Shown here piece by piece: positions 7,859 to 16,440 of a stretch of DNA of 64,000 nt. The stretch spans positions 62,001-126,000 of the forward strand of contig CADBXL010000008.1 in assembly GCA_902798615.1 (NCBI GenBank). The letters are read 5' to 3'. The position numbers and the translations under genes are program-made. Source of the DNA: an uncultured Bacteroidales bacterium. Lineage in GTDB: Bacteria > Bacteroidota > Bacteroidia > Bacteroidales > Bacteroidaceae. The notes beneath the pieces were generated by a model. The model was given only the letters and a program-made list of their open reading frames with translations, made no database searches and was not told the DNA's origin. How positions within the stretch are numbered: position 1 is the stretch's first letter; each line of letters opens with the position of its first letter.

Positions 7859-8583
7859 TTGTGGATGCGTAGTCTTTCCCAAACGCATGACGGGATATGC
7901 CTCCAATTGAAACACATAATGCGGTATTTCCAGTCGATGATTACCTTGCGCTTGCCTTTCCTTACAGCCTTCAGAATGTGCTTGACAACATAGTCTGTCT
8001 GCATTGTCATTGGATAGCTTTCACCGGCAATAAAGTCCGTGGCAACGAATCCCGGTCTGATGTCCGTGAACTTAATATCAAGCTTCTGCATGTGGGCGAG
8101 CTGTGCAAGAGCCTCGATGTACGTCCAGTCCAAGCGCTTGGTAGCCGAGTATGAAGGAGCAGAACCCATTCCCTTTGTACCTGCCACGCTTGATATCACG
8201 GCAATACGTCCAGAGCGTTTCTCTGCCTTAAAATAGTTGAAGGCGGTAACAACCATCTGCACGAATCCATAGCTATTGGTAAGAACGGTCTGTTTCTCAA
8301 TAGACAGATCAAGAGCCATATTCTGCTTTCCATAGCCTGAACTATGGAAATAGAGATCCATACCGCCCATCTCGCCGATCAGTTCCATGAGCAATGAAGG
8401 TGCTTCTTCCTTAGTCACATCAATGACCTTGGTAAACACCTTGTCTGGTGCAATCGCCTTTATTTCGTCCAATGCCTCCTTGCGACGACCACACACACCT
8501 ATTATATATCCTTCTGCAAGAAGTCCGAGGGCTACACCACGTCCCAAACCAGACGTAGCACCCATTATTATTGCTTTTTTCAT
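7855..8583 (-). CDS. Short-chain dehydrogenase/reductase
   Basis: 242 residues starting at MKKAIIMGATSGLGRGVA. An in-frame upstream extension is rejected because it is translated from the palindromic repeat at 8598-8730. GATSGLGRG (residues 8-16) is the Rossmann NAD(P)-binding loop. The usual NNAG is replaced by HSSGYG. The catalytic Ser sits in ISSVAG and the Tyr/Lys pair in YSATK. GRR after the second strand favours NADPH. This is a cytosolic oxidoreductase of unknown substrate. It faces the small ORF 7790-7858 tail to tail. Confidence 0.85.
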   Translation of the reverse strand: MKKAIIMGATSGLGRGVALGLLAEGYIIGVCGRRKEALDEIKAIAPDKVFTKVIDVTKEEAPSLLMELIGEMGGMDLYFHSSGYGKQNMALDLSIEKQTVLTNSYGFVQMVVTAFNYFKAEKRSGRIAVISSVAGTKGMGSAPSYSATKRLDWTYIEALAQLAHMQKLDIKFTDIRPGFVATDFIAGESYPMTMQTDYVVKHILKAVRKGKRKVIIDWKYRIMCFNWRHIPSCVWERLRIHN

Positions 8584-8597
8584 AAGACAAAATACCA

Positions 8598-8730
8598 GCC
8601 CCTCACCTGCCCTGTGGGCATCCTCTCCCAAGGGGCGAGGAAAAAGTTACATTTTATCGCTTATAAGGTTTATTACTAACATCTCCCTCGCCCCTTGGGG
8701 AGAGGGTGTCCGTAGGACGGGTGAGGGGCT
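8598..8730. repeat. CCCCTCACC / GGTGAGGGG palindromic intergenic element, copy 1
   Basis: The arms GCCCCTCACC and GGTGAGGGGC close an imperfect palindrome of 133 bp with inner CTCTCCCAAGGGGCGAGG and its complement. A second copy of the same size lies at 41681-41814. It sits between the CE2 and SDR genes and is likely to fold in RNA. Confidence 0.75.
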
Positions 8731-8735
8731 ATTTC

Positions 8736-9854
8736 TTACCAATTCATCAATTTCTTCAAGAAAGGAATCAACTCAGAAGCCATCTTCTGATGCTGTGCCA
8801 CACTTGGATGCCAGTCAGCTCCATAGCCGAGATCACCTGTCTGGAAACTCATGTCAAAGCGATAGATTTCCTTATCACCTTTTTTATGTGCTTCATTCAT
8901 AACCTCATCCATAGTCTTCTTGGCAAGAATAAGAGCATCGTCACCCATCATAGAACCACTAAGGAGCACTATCTTTGCCTTTGGATAATGGTCACGCACC
9001 TGCTTTACGAGATTTACATATCCTTGTTTTAGAAGCTTTGGATCAGCGCCCTTGGTACTTGTATCGTTAGTTCCGAGATTGATGCAAACAAGCTGCGGAG
9101 TATAGCGAGAGAAATCCCAGTTCTCTGTCTTGTCATAGAGAAGCGTATGAGGATATTCGGTATTCATGTTGATGGAATCACCAGTAACAGGACCATCCCA
9201 ACAACGATACACACCTATACCACTACGAGCCACTACCTGATGAATAGCTCCAAGAGCCTGAGCTGTAAGGTTCGCGTAGGTATAGTAATGGTTACAGGTT
9301 TCATCCTGAAAATGGTCTGCACGATCAGTATCCTCTACTCCATATCCGCAAGTGATGGAATTGCCGATGAACTCTATCTTCCTCTCTGGAATTACAGGAG
9401 CTTCGAGCATCTTTGCATTCTCATCGAGTATGAAACCTCGGAACTCACCGATACGCTCATACCCCTCTGTTACGTACATAGCATTTACCTCATGACGACC
9501 TTCTGGAAGTGCTGCTGCAAGAGAGACTACCGAGTCACGCTCAGAATTGAATCCCACCTTGAAAGCCTTGCTGCCATCAATACGAACCATGAAATAACCA
9601 GTCTTTGGCTTTGCAATCATCTTTAGCGACGTGCCCGTGAATGCTGCTCGTATCTGCACACCTGGGAATGTAAATGACGGTGACTGAGGATTACGGAAGC
9701 TTACACGACCAACATACTGAATATTACTGTCTGTTGCAGGAATGATATTACCTGCCTGTTTGATTGTTGAAACATTCTGCGCTGTGGCCGTCATAGCCAC
9801 CATCGCAAAAGAAAGACCTAACCAAGTCTTTCTGCATTTTAATTCCATCTTCAT
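8736..9854 (-). CDS. Secreted SGNH-type acetyl esterase, CE2-like
   Basis: 372 residues: signal peptide ending ATAQ near residue 26, an N-terminal jelly-roll-like domain (about 40-150) and a C-terminal SGNH hydrolase domain (about 158-370). Catalytic blocks: IEFIGNSITCGYG (nucleophile Ser in the GNSI version of GDS), LGTNDTS (block III Asn) and DWHPS (Asp/His pair). The two-domain plan matches carbohydrate esterase family 2, which removes acetyl groups from xylan or related polymers. It lies directly downstream of the sensor kinase and close to the GH43/GH10/GH67 genes, fitting a role in xylan deacetylation. The start could also be the second Met, two codons in. Confidence 0.85.
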   Translation of the reverse strand: MKMELKCRKTWLGLSFAMVAMTATAQNVSTIKQAGNIIPATDSNIQYVGRVSFRNPQSPSFTFPGVQIRAAFTGTSLKMIAKPKTGYFMVRIDGSKAFKVGFNSERDSVVSLAAALPEGRHEVNAMYVTEGYERIGEFRGFILDENAKMLEAPVIPERKIEFIGNSITCGYGVEDTDRADHFQDETCNHYYTYANLTAQALGAIHQVVARSGIGVYRCWDGPVTGDSINMNTEYPHTLLYDKTENWDFSRYTPQLVCINLGTNDTSTKGADPKLLKQGYVNLVKQVRDHYPKAKIVLLSGSMMGDDALILAKKTMDEVMNEAHKKGDKEIYRFDMSFQTGDLGYGADWHPSVAQHQKMASELIPFLKKLMNW

Positions 9855-9923
9855 ATATATAACAAATATTTATAATTTCATCAAATCTACGAACCACTTA
9901 ATTACTATATAGGTAATTCGTAA

Positions 9924-12167
9924 TTAATCAAGCGGCAACACGAACACGAACCTTGCACCATTCGTGTATGATGTGTCAAGATGAACGTCACCCTTGAGAA
10001 TGGTTGCAATAGTCTTGCAGATGCTAAGACCAAGTCCTGCTCCCTGCTTGAAGGCATTGAGTTTGGTGAAACGCTCAAAAATATGCTCTGCCTCGTCGGC
10101 TGGCACACCAGTACCAGTATCGGTAACAGAGAACGTAATCATGCCAGGCTTCTCCGTTAATGAAGAATGCACGTGTATCTCACCTTTCTCCGTATGCTTG
10201 CAAGCATTGGTGAGGAAGTTTACGAGTACCTGCTGAATACGATGCTCATCCGACTTTATAGTATAGTCGTCATCCACGTCACTGGTATAGTACAATCTCA
10301 CACCGTCAGGCAAGCGTGTCTCTGCCGTCTTCATAGACTGTCGGCATACATCATTGCATCTCACGTCAGAAATTGTCACAAGGAACTGTCCTCGCTCCAC
10401 ATCACCAATGCTGAGGATATCGTTCACAAGCATGATAAGCAGCTCTGAGTTATTCTGTATATACTTCACATACTCTTCCTTCTCCTGTGGCGTAACTACG
10501 TCATCTGGCATTGAGAGCAACTGCGAGAATCCTACCACGGCATTGAGCGGAGTACGAATCTCATGACTCACGTTCTGTACGAACATCGTCTTCAACTGGT
10601 CAGAATGCTCAGCCTTTTCCTTTGCCTCTCGAAGTTCATTCTGCGTATTCATCAGCTCCGTGGTGTCGATGGCGAAGATGTGAATCACATTATCGTCCTT
10701 ACCGAGCAGCACGAGCATCTCATGGAAGCATTGCAATTCCTTCATCTCGTATGAGAATCGTATCGCCTTCTTCTTTTCCCTCAAGCCTTCGGAAATATGA
10801 CGTATCAGTACCTCCGTAGATCCAGGATAAACATTCATCATTCCGTCGTATGCCACAGGCACATTCATCTTCTCCATATTCTTCTCAAAGGCGAGATTCA
10901 CGTTCAATGCCTTCAGATCCACTATTTCACCCTCTTCGTTGTAGATAAGCTCCCAACTACTGTAATTGAACGGAGCATTCTTGATGAGCGTGTAGTATCG
11001 TTCGGATGAATCCAATAACATCTTTTGCTTCTTGTAGAGGAAGAAAAATAGTGCAGTAAAGCCTAAAAGAGCAAGTACGACAAGCATCAGCAACATTACA
11101 TGATACTTTTCCCAAATAGTAGGCGGGAGATTTACAACATTCCATTCGTGTTCATGTCCACGAGGATCAAATCCAAAGCGGCTTAACACTGGATAGTTCA
11201 CCGTAGGCTTATCTCTGGAGATGGTTACAAAAGGAATGTTACGCGGACTCTCACCACGATCAATTACCGCACACACCATGCTTTGTAAGGTATTCTTGAA
11301 TTCATCATGGTTATATGACACAAACCCGGCTGTCTGACAGTCATTATCCATAATCGTATAATAGATATTATACATAAGACTGAACCTTTCCAGCGAGCGT
11401 CTGACACCGATGTATGGCATAGTACGGTCACGCATATCCGACTTAGTATGCCAATTACAATAAATAAATGCAGTGGTATTCTTATCCTTCTCTGTAGCAA
11501 GAGAATAAAGATTTCGGTAGTTGATTTCACGAGGATGAAGAGCCGTGAAACTGAATCCCATGGCCTTTGCCACGTTATGCATGTTCAACTCTATTTCACG
11601 GGCAACAAACTCCTCTCCCGTTACGAAATAAAGGTTCTTTACATATGGTTGGTTCTTGCATATAAGATCAATCGTCTCACTCATATACACAGGAGAATAC
11701 ACAAAAGTCATATTCTTTCTCTTTGCAAAGGTCTTCATCGGAATTCTATGAGAGGCTCTCTTTGGCAAAGAATCGCACACATAGTCTTTCGTGCATACAT
11801 AGTTCAACTCCCCAAGCAGTACCATCGGGACATTAGGCCATGCCTTCTCAAAATCTTCTGCAAGGATGTAGTTTCCAGGACCGAATATAACAATGAGGTC
11901 TGGTCGCTTTGCAGAATAGTGATTAAATATGGTATTGGCTTGCTCGTCATATTCCTTTACACTCCTAAAAGAAGAGTTTCTCATCACAGCCGACCAAATT
12001 CTAAGGTCAGGTCTTGTGTTCTCAAGCATATGTATCGGTTCTAGCGTATTTACTGCCCATGTGCCAGACATTGGGAATGGGCACACAACCAATACATCCT
12101 TTTTGTCACTGGCGAGCAATGGCATTAGGAACATTATGCTTATTATGGAAAGTATGAACCTCTTCAA
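9924..12167 (-). CDS. Sensor histidine kinase with periplasmic substrate-binding-like sensor
   Basis: 747 residues. A signal/anchor at 1-19 is followed by a periplasmic region of about 340 residues resembling an ABC substrate-binding fold (DVLVVCPFPMSGTWAVN..., DLIVIFGPGNYILAEDF, VPMVLLGELNY), a transmembrane helix near 360-385, a PAS-like region, a HisKA domain with phospho-acceptor His in VSHEIRTPLNAVVGFSQLL (about residue 535), and HATPase_c with NFLTNACKH, DTGTGV and GAGLGLSICKT. There is no receiver domain and no DNA-binding domain, unlike the one-protein hybrid (HTCS) regulators common at Bacteroidetes glycan loci, and no response regulator is encoded nearby. Position suggests it senses a xylan breakdown product. 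Confidence 0.85.
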   Translation of the reverse strand: MKRFILSIISIMFLMPLLASDKKDVLVVCPFPMSGTWAVNTLEPIHMLENTRPDLRIWSAVMRNSSFRSVKEYDEQANTIFNHYSAKRPDLIVIFGPGNYILAEDFEKAWPNVPMVLLGELNYVCTKDYVCDSLPKRASHRIPMKTFAKRKNMTFVYSPVYMSETIDLICKNQPYVKNLYFVTGEEFVAREIELNMHNVAKAMGFSFTALHPREINYRNLYSLATEKDKNTTAFIYCNWHTKSDMRDRTMPYIGVRRSLERFSLMYNIYYTIMDNDCQTAGFVSYNHDEFKNTLQSMVCAVIDRGESPRNIPFVTISRDKPTVNYPVLSRFGFDPRGHEHEWNVVNLPPTIWEKYHVMLLMLVVLALLGFTALFFFLYKKQKMLLDSSERYYTLIKNAPFNYSSWELIYNEEGEIVDLKALNVNLAFEKNMEKMNVPVAYDGMMNVYPGSTEVLIRHISEGLREKKKAIRFSYEMKELQCFHEMLVLLGKDDNVIHIFAIDTTELMNTQNELREAKEKAEHSDQLKTMFVQNVSHEIRTPLNAVVGFSQLLSMPDDVVTPQEKEEYVKYIQNNSELLIMLVNDILSIGDVERGQFLVTISDVRCNDVCRQSMKTAETRLPDGVRLYYTSDVDDDYTIKSDEHRIQQVLVNFLTNACKHTEKGEIHVHSSLTEKPGMITFSVTDTGTGVPADEAEHIFERFTKLNAFKQGAGLGLSICKTIATILKGDVHLDTSYTNGARFVFVLPLD

Positions 12168-12293
12168 GTTGTGTAAGAATTTTGACTTATACTGGGGTTG
12201 GTTGCAAAATTAATAAAATAAATTTACAAAGTAGAATAAAAATACAAAAAAAACAATCATTAAGTGTAAAAACACGTCCAAACCATGAAATAT

Positions 12294-12336
12294 ACAAAAA
12301 AAATCCCCATCAGCATATAAAAAAGCCGATGGGGAA
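12294..12336 (-). terminator. Rho-independent terminator after the GH43 gene
   Basis: On the minus strand TCCCCATC pairs with GATGGGGA, extended by GGC/TGC near the loop, followed by eight Ts. It separates the xylanolytic genes from the kinase gene. Confidence 0.8.
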
Positions 12337-12360
12337 TGTATGTATTCTATTTAAAAGATA

Positions 12361-13386
12361 TTACCCCTCAATAGTCTGAATTGTACCATCCTCATTGTAG
12401 TGGAGCTCTGCAACCTTCAAAGAACGGAGACTGTTAACGCCACCAGAAGGAGCAGAGTCGTGGTGGAAGAGATACCACTTACCCTTGAACTCAATGATTG
12501 AGTGGTGAGTTGTCCAACCTGCCTTAACTGGAGTAAGAACTACACCCTTGTAAGTGAATGGACCGTAAGGGTTGTCACCGATAGCATAACAAATCATGTG
12601 AGTGTCACCTGTTGAGTAAGAGAAATAGTACTTTCCCTTGTACTTGTGCATCCAAGAAGCCTCGAAGAAACGATGTGGGTCATCAGCCTTCAATGGCTTG
12701 CCATCTTCACCGAGGATGATAACAGGCTTTGGTGCTTCTGCGAAGCCAAGCATATCGTCAGCAAGACGAGCTACACGTGATGGAAGTGCATCGGTCTCTG
12801 ACTTCTTAGCAGGAACGATAGGCTCTGTGTCTCCTGGAGGTGGAGCTGCAACACCTGACTCGTTGAATGAAATCTTGTTGTCCTTGTACCACTGAAGCTG
12901 ACCGCCCCAGATACCACCGAAGTAGAAATAGTACTTACCATCCTCATCCTTGAACACAGCATAGTCAATAGAGTAAGAACCGTGCATTGGATCCTTCAAA
13001 GGAACGAATGGACCTTCTGGCTTATCTGCCACAGCAATACCTGTACGGAAGATATCAGTCTTATCCTTTGCAGGGAAATACATGAAATACTTACCGTCCT
13101 TCTCCTGAACATCATTGTCCCAAAGCTGATGGCTTGCCCAAGGAATATCCTTCAGATCAAGGATGCAACCATGATCCACGAGTTCCTTCTCACCACGGCA
13201 TACTGCCTCGAGATCGTCAGTAGAGAACACGTGATAGTCCTTCATCTCATACTCTGCACCAGAGTCGTCATCACCTACACCAGCATCCCAGTCGTGAGAT
13301 GGATATATATACACTCTGCCATTCCAAACGTGGACAGATGGGTCAGCCATATAGTCTTTTGGCCAAAGATAAAATTTTCCTTCCAT
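12361..13386 (-). CDS. xynB: Cytosolic GH43 beta-xylosidase / alpha-L-arabinofuranosidase
   Basis: 341 residues with no signal peptide, so cytosolic. It shows the five-bladed propeller pattern of GH43: catalytic base Asp in MADPSVHVW (near residue 15), modulating Asp in YSIDYAVFKDEDGKYYFYFGG, and general acid Glu in FFEASWMHKYKGKYYFSYS. The repeated GKYYF/GKWYLF strands are typical. It would cleave imported xylo-oligosaccharides to xylose or remove arabinose. It is downstream of the GH10 gene and transporter gene, the order of the Prevotella xynD-xynA-xynB cluster, hence the symbol; the assignment by synteny is inference. It ends at a strong terminator. Confidence 0.87.
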   Translation of the reverse strand: MEGKFYLWPKDYMADPSVHVWNGRVYIYPSHDWDAGVGDDDSGAEYEMKDYHVFSTDDLEAVCRGEKELVDHGCILDLKDIPWASHQLWDNDVQEKDGKYFMYFPAKDKTDIFRTGIAVADKPEGPFVPLKDPMHGSYSIDYAVFKDEDGKYYFYFGGIWGGQLQWYKDNKISFNESGVAAPPPGDTEPIVPAKKSETDALPSRVARLADDMLGFAEAPKPVIILGEDGKPLKADDPHRFFEASWMHKYKGKYYFSYSTGDTHMICYAIGDNPYGPFTYKGVVLTPVKAGWTTHHSIIEFKGKWYLFHHDSAPSGGVNSLRSLKVAELHYNEDGTIQTIEG

Positions 13387-13420
13387 AGTTGTTATTATTA
13401 ATATATGAATAAAATCTTTA

Positions 13421-13610
13421 AGTGAAAAATGAAAAATACAAGATAGTATTTGAGTGAATAGTGAATAACGAATAGATAATAATACTTAATACTGGCTAAC
13501 GCCCTTATGTGAACCTCGTTCTGGTGGCTACCTGTATTAGGCATTATTCACTTTTCACTATTCACTTACAAAGGTAATCTGTATTTTATTATTTTTCATT
13601 GTTCATTTTA
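13421..13610. repeat. GAAAAATACA-type inverted-repeat element, copy 1
   Basis: Left end AGTGAAAAATGAAAAATACA, right end AAAGGTAATCTGTATTTTAT then ATTTTTCATT. A longer core with inner AGTGAATAGTGAATAA / TTATTCACTTTTCACTATT inverted arms separates them. Related shorter copies are at 14811-14880, 18717-18780 and 42396-42506. Confidence 0.65.
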
Positions 13611-13629
13611 TAATTTATAATTTAAAACT

Positions 13630-14760
13630 TTAAAACTTGAACTTTCCCTCACGGTCGAATGGCAACGGATAGTCAGTACGACCTGGGATTGGGAAATCAT
13701 TCTTCCAAGAAGAGGCATCTGTAATACCCCAGAAAGTAACGCGCTTTACATTCTTTGAATATCTATTTACGATATCAAAAAGCTGCTTGAATCGATCCTG
13801 CCAAGGTTTTAACTGCTTCTTGGTAATGCCATTCTTGTATGGATCCTTTTCTGGTGAGTATTGAAAACGAGTAGCCACGTCAGCACCAGTATAAGGATTT
13901 GGGAGAATTGACATATCAGTCTCTGTGAGCTGAACATCAACTCCAGCCTCGATGAATGCCTTGACAGAATTCTCGTACTCTTTGAAGTCAGGGAAATCCA
14001 TACCGATATGAGTCTGCAAACCAACAGCATCAATGCGAATGCCCTTACTCTTGAGACGCTGGATAACCTTTACCACAGTTGCACGCTTTCCAGGCTCTGC
14101 CATAGAGTAGTCGTTGTAATAAAGCTCTGCATTAGGGTCAGCCTCCTGTGCACATTGGAATGCCCAGTCGATATATTCCTCACCCATTATCTTATAGAAA
14201 TCGCTGTTGCGGTAAGAACCGTCATCCTCAATACACTCATTGGCTACATCGTACCCCTTAATCTTTCCACGAAAATGACCATAAACGGTATTGATATAGC
14301 TACGCATATTCTCTTTAAGCTGTTCCTTGCTTACGAGACTACCGTCTTCATTATGGCAAATCCACTTGGCACACTGAGAGTGCCAGATAGGTGCATGACC
14401 TATAACTGTAAGATTATGTTTCTGCGCATACTCAATAAACTGATCAGCCAATACGAAATCGTAAATGCCTTTCTTTGGCGAGATAACCTCCGATTTCATG
14501 CAGTTTTCAGCTGTTACGCAGTTGAACTCGCTTGGCACGACACTCATCTCTATCTTCATCTGGTCGCGACTACCAACGAGTTGATAGCTCGCATCGTTAA
14601 TCTGATGCTCTGAAAGTCCCAAATCGGCAGCTACAAGCCATTGATTGACTGTAGCGCCAATGAGGATATTTTCTGCTGGAATCAGCTTGCGGAGCTGCAT
14701 TTCCTGAGCATCAATGCCAAGAGAGCAAAGCAACGCTGCTGATAATATTATTTTCTTCAT
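13630..14760 (-). CDS. xynA: Secreted GH10 endo-1,4-beta-xylanase
   Basis: 376 residues with a signal peptide (KKIILSAALLCSLGIDAQ). GH10 landmarks: FNCVTAENCMK (family form FNSVTPENEMK), GHAPIWHSQCAKWI, acid/base Glu175 in YDVANECIEDDGSY, and nucleophile Glu280 in VDVQLTETDMSI. It is a single catalytic domain with no carbohydrate-binding insertion, acting on xylan or long xylo-oligosaccharides in the periplasm or at the surface. It lies 127 bp downstream of the transporter gene and 243 bp upstream of GH43; both gaps contain GAAAAATACA-type palindromes. Confidence 0.95.
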   Translation of the reverse strand: MKKIILSAALLCSLGIDAQEMQLRKLIPAENILIGATVNQWLVAADLGLSEHQINDASYQLVGSRDQMKIEMSVVPSEFNCVTAENCMKSEVISPKKGIYDFVLADQFIEYAQKHNLTVIGHAPIWHSQCAKWICHNEDGSLVSKEQLKENMRSYINTVYGHFRGKIKGYDVANECIEDDGSYRNSDFYKIMGEEYIDWAFQCAQEADPNAELYYNDYSMAEPGKRATVVKVIQRLKSKGIRIDAVGLQTHIGMDFPDFKEYENSVKAFIEAGVDVQLTETDMSILPNPYTGADVATRFQYSPEKDPYKNGITKKQLKPWQDRFKQLFDIVNRYSKNVKRVTFWGITDASSWKNDFPIPGRTDYPLPFDREGKFKF

Positions 14761-14810
14761 TTAGATTTATGGTTCGTTTTATTCCTAAATGCGATGTTTT
14801 TTTAATGAAA

Positions 14811-14880
14811 AGTGAAAAATGAAAAATACATGTAATTTAGAAGCCTAAAAAGGTTATCTGTATTTCTCATTTTTCACTTT
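14811..14880. repeat. GAAAAATACA-type inverted-repeat element, copy 2
   Basis: AGTGAAAAATGAAAAATACA at the left and AAAGGTTATCTGTATTTCTC then ATTTTTCACTTT at the right, with a short core. It is between the transporter and GH10 genes, so it would form a hairpin in their mRNA. Confidence 0.7.
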
Positions 14881-14887
14881 ATATTTT

Positions 14888-16279
14888 TTACTTATGTCTT
14901 TCCTCAATAGCCTTGTTAATCTCGTCAAGCTTCTCATCGGTAAGAGGATACTTATAGATAAGGAATCCTACAACAATAAGGAGCATGGCAGGAATGATAC
15001 AAGTGAACCAAAGAATTGCATTCTGTGCAGTTTCTGAATATTCTGCCAACTTGATATAATACGCATTTACAGGTGCACTGATGAATGATGCAAGGAATAC
15101 AACAATGAAAATGCTGAGCACGAGCTGAAGACACTTGTTAGCCTTGAACTCTGCAAACATCTCACCGTATGTAACAGGCTTCTCTGGGGTTGTAGCGATT
15201 CTTTCCTTACAGCCAGTGAAACAGAAAAACAAAAGGAAGAAACCAACGATAGCGAAGACTGCTGTAACAGTAAACCAAGCATTAGGTGCTATTGGCAATG
15301 CTGATTCCTCACTTGCAAGGTCGAATCCAATCATTCCCATTACCAATGGAGTAATCCAACCTGCGATAGAGAAGCCAGCCTTGAAGGCAACACCTGCAAG
15401 AGCATTAACGGTAGCAGCAGGACGGTTTCCAGTACGATATTCAGCCTCTGTAATTACCTCAGGAACAAGTGCCCACATAAGAGAACCAACGAGAAGACCT
15501 ACACCTGTCATAACCTTTGCTGTCTGAACGAGAGTATTGCAGCTTTCTACATCAAAGAACTTACCTATAGTGTACAAAATACAGAATCCAACGAAACCGA
15601 TAGCAAGAAGCATGTAGTAAAGTCCCTTCTTACCCAACCAGCTCTTCAACATTGGCAAAGATGGCAAGATAATGAAAGCAGGAATTGTACCAATAGCCAT
15701 GAAAATTGCCTGATTCCAGTTGATTGCCTCATGAACAACCATAGCAAGACCAATAGGGAAACCAGCCTGAACTACAATCTGACCAATATTAGCACATACC
15801 ATACGGGTAGATGTTAGCTTGAGCACCTCATCGTTATCACGGGTCATACTTGCCATGATTGAACCGTAAGGGATATTCACTACCGAATATATCATGCTAA
15901 GAACAGTATAGCTGACTGTAGCATAGACAATCTTCATTGATGTTGACCATTCCGCTGCCTGAGGAAGCATCAACAAACATGCTGCTACAGTAAGAGGAAT
16001 ACCACCATAAAGAAGGTAAGAACGATACTTTCCTAATTTTGGATTACGGTTATCAATATATCGTCCAACTATAGGACTCCAGAAACAGTCGATAAGTCGA
16101 ACTGAGAGGATAAGTCCACTAACAAAGGCAGGACTTATCTTTAAAACCGTAGTAAGGTAAAGCATCAAATAGCATGCTACCGTCTGGAAAATCAGATTCT
16201 GTGCAAGGTCTCCCGATCCATAACCGATGCGCTGAGCCCACGAAAGCTTATAGAAGCCTTTAGATTCACTTGTTGTCAT
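14888..16279 (-). CDS. xynD: GPH-family MFS pentoside / xylo-oligosaccharide transporter
   Basis: 463 residues from MTTSESKGFYKLSWAQRIGYG. About 12 hydrophobic segments are visible. The opening GYGSGDLAQNLIFQT and the early DCFWSPIVGRYIDNRNPKLGKYR are hallmarks of the glycoside-pentoside-hexuronide:cation symporters (XynP/MelB group). It should import xylosides across the inner membrane. I reject the in-frame upstream ATG at 16327 because it lies upstream of, and overlaps, the promoter's -7 region. Its place before GH10 and GH43 matches xynD of the Prevotella cluster, whose product is described as a pentoside transporter. Confidence 0.88.
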   Translation of the reverse strand: MTTSESKGFYKLSWAQRIGYGSGDLAQNLIFQTVACYLMLYLTTVLKISPAFVSGLILSVRLIDCFWSPIVGRYIDNRNPKLGKYRSYLLYGGIPLTVAACLLMLPQAAEWSTSMKIVYATVSYTVLSMIYSVVNIPYGSIMASMTRDNDEVLKLTSTRMVCANIGQIVVQAGFPIGLAMVVHEAINWNQAIFMAIGTIPAFIILPSLPMLKSWLGKKGLYYMLLAIGFVGFCILYTIGKFFDVESCNTLVQTAKVMTGVGLLVGSLMWALVPEVITEAEYRTGNRPAATVNALAGVAFKAGFSIAGWITPLVMGMIGFDLASEESALPIAPNAWFTVTAVFAIVGFFLLFFCFTGCKERIATTPEKPVTYGEMFAEFKANKCLQLVLSIFIVVFLASFISAPVNAYYIKLAEYSETAQNAILWFTCIIPAMLLIVVGFLIYKYPLTDEKLDEINKAIEERHK

Positions 16280-16324
16280 TTGATTGTGTAGAATTTTTAT
16301 TTTTATAGTTTTAAGATTTTCATG

Positions 16325-16355
16325 CAAAGATAATTATTTCTTTCTTATCTGCAAA
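16325..16355 (-). promoter_or_regulatory. Promoter of the xynD-xynA-xynB-like genes
   Basis: On the minus strand TTTG (16352-16355), 19 bases, then TATCTTTG (16325-16332): an exact Bacteroidetes promoter. Transcription would start near 16318, inside the apparent upstream extension of the transporter frame, which fixes the start at 16279. Confidence 0.8.
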
Positions 16356-16440
16356 GGCAATGTACGAAAAAAAATAGATTTTGAAACAAATTCGTATTTT
16401 TTAACCAATACATTTATCTATTGTGCATTTTTCCAAACAG

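Noticed and set aside
8584..8631. Upstream in-frame extension of the SDR gene
   Set aside because: Those codons are translated from the CCCCTCACC palindromic element; MKKAIIMGATSG is the natural Rossmann start.
16280..16327. ATG start 16 codons upstream for the MFS transporter
   Set aside because: It lies between the -7 element and the predicted transcript start; MTTSESKG is the usual type of start for GPH transporters.
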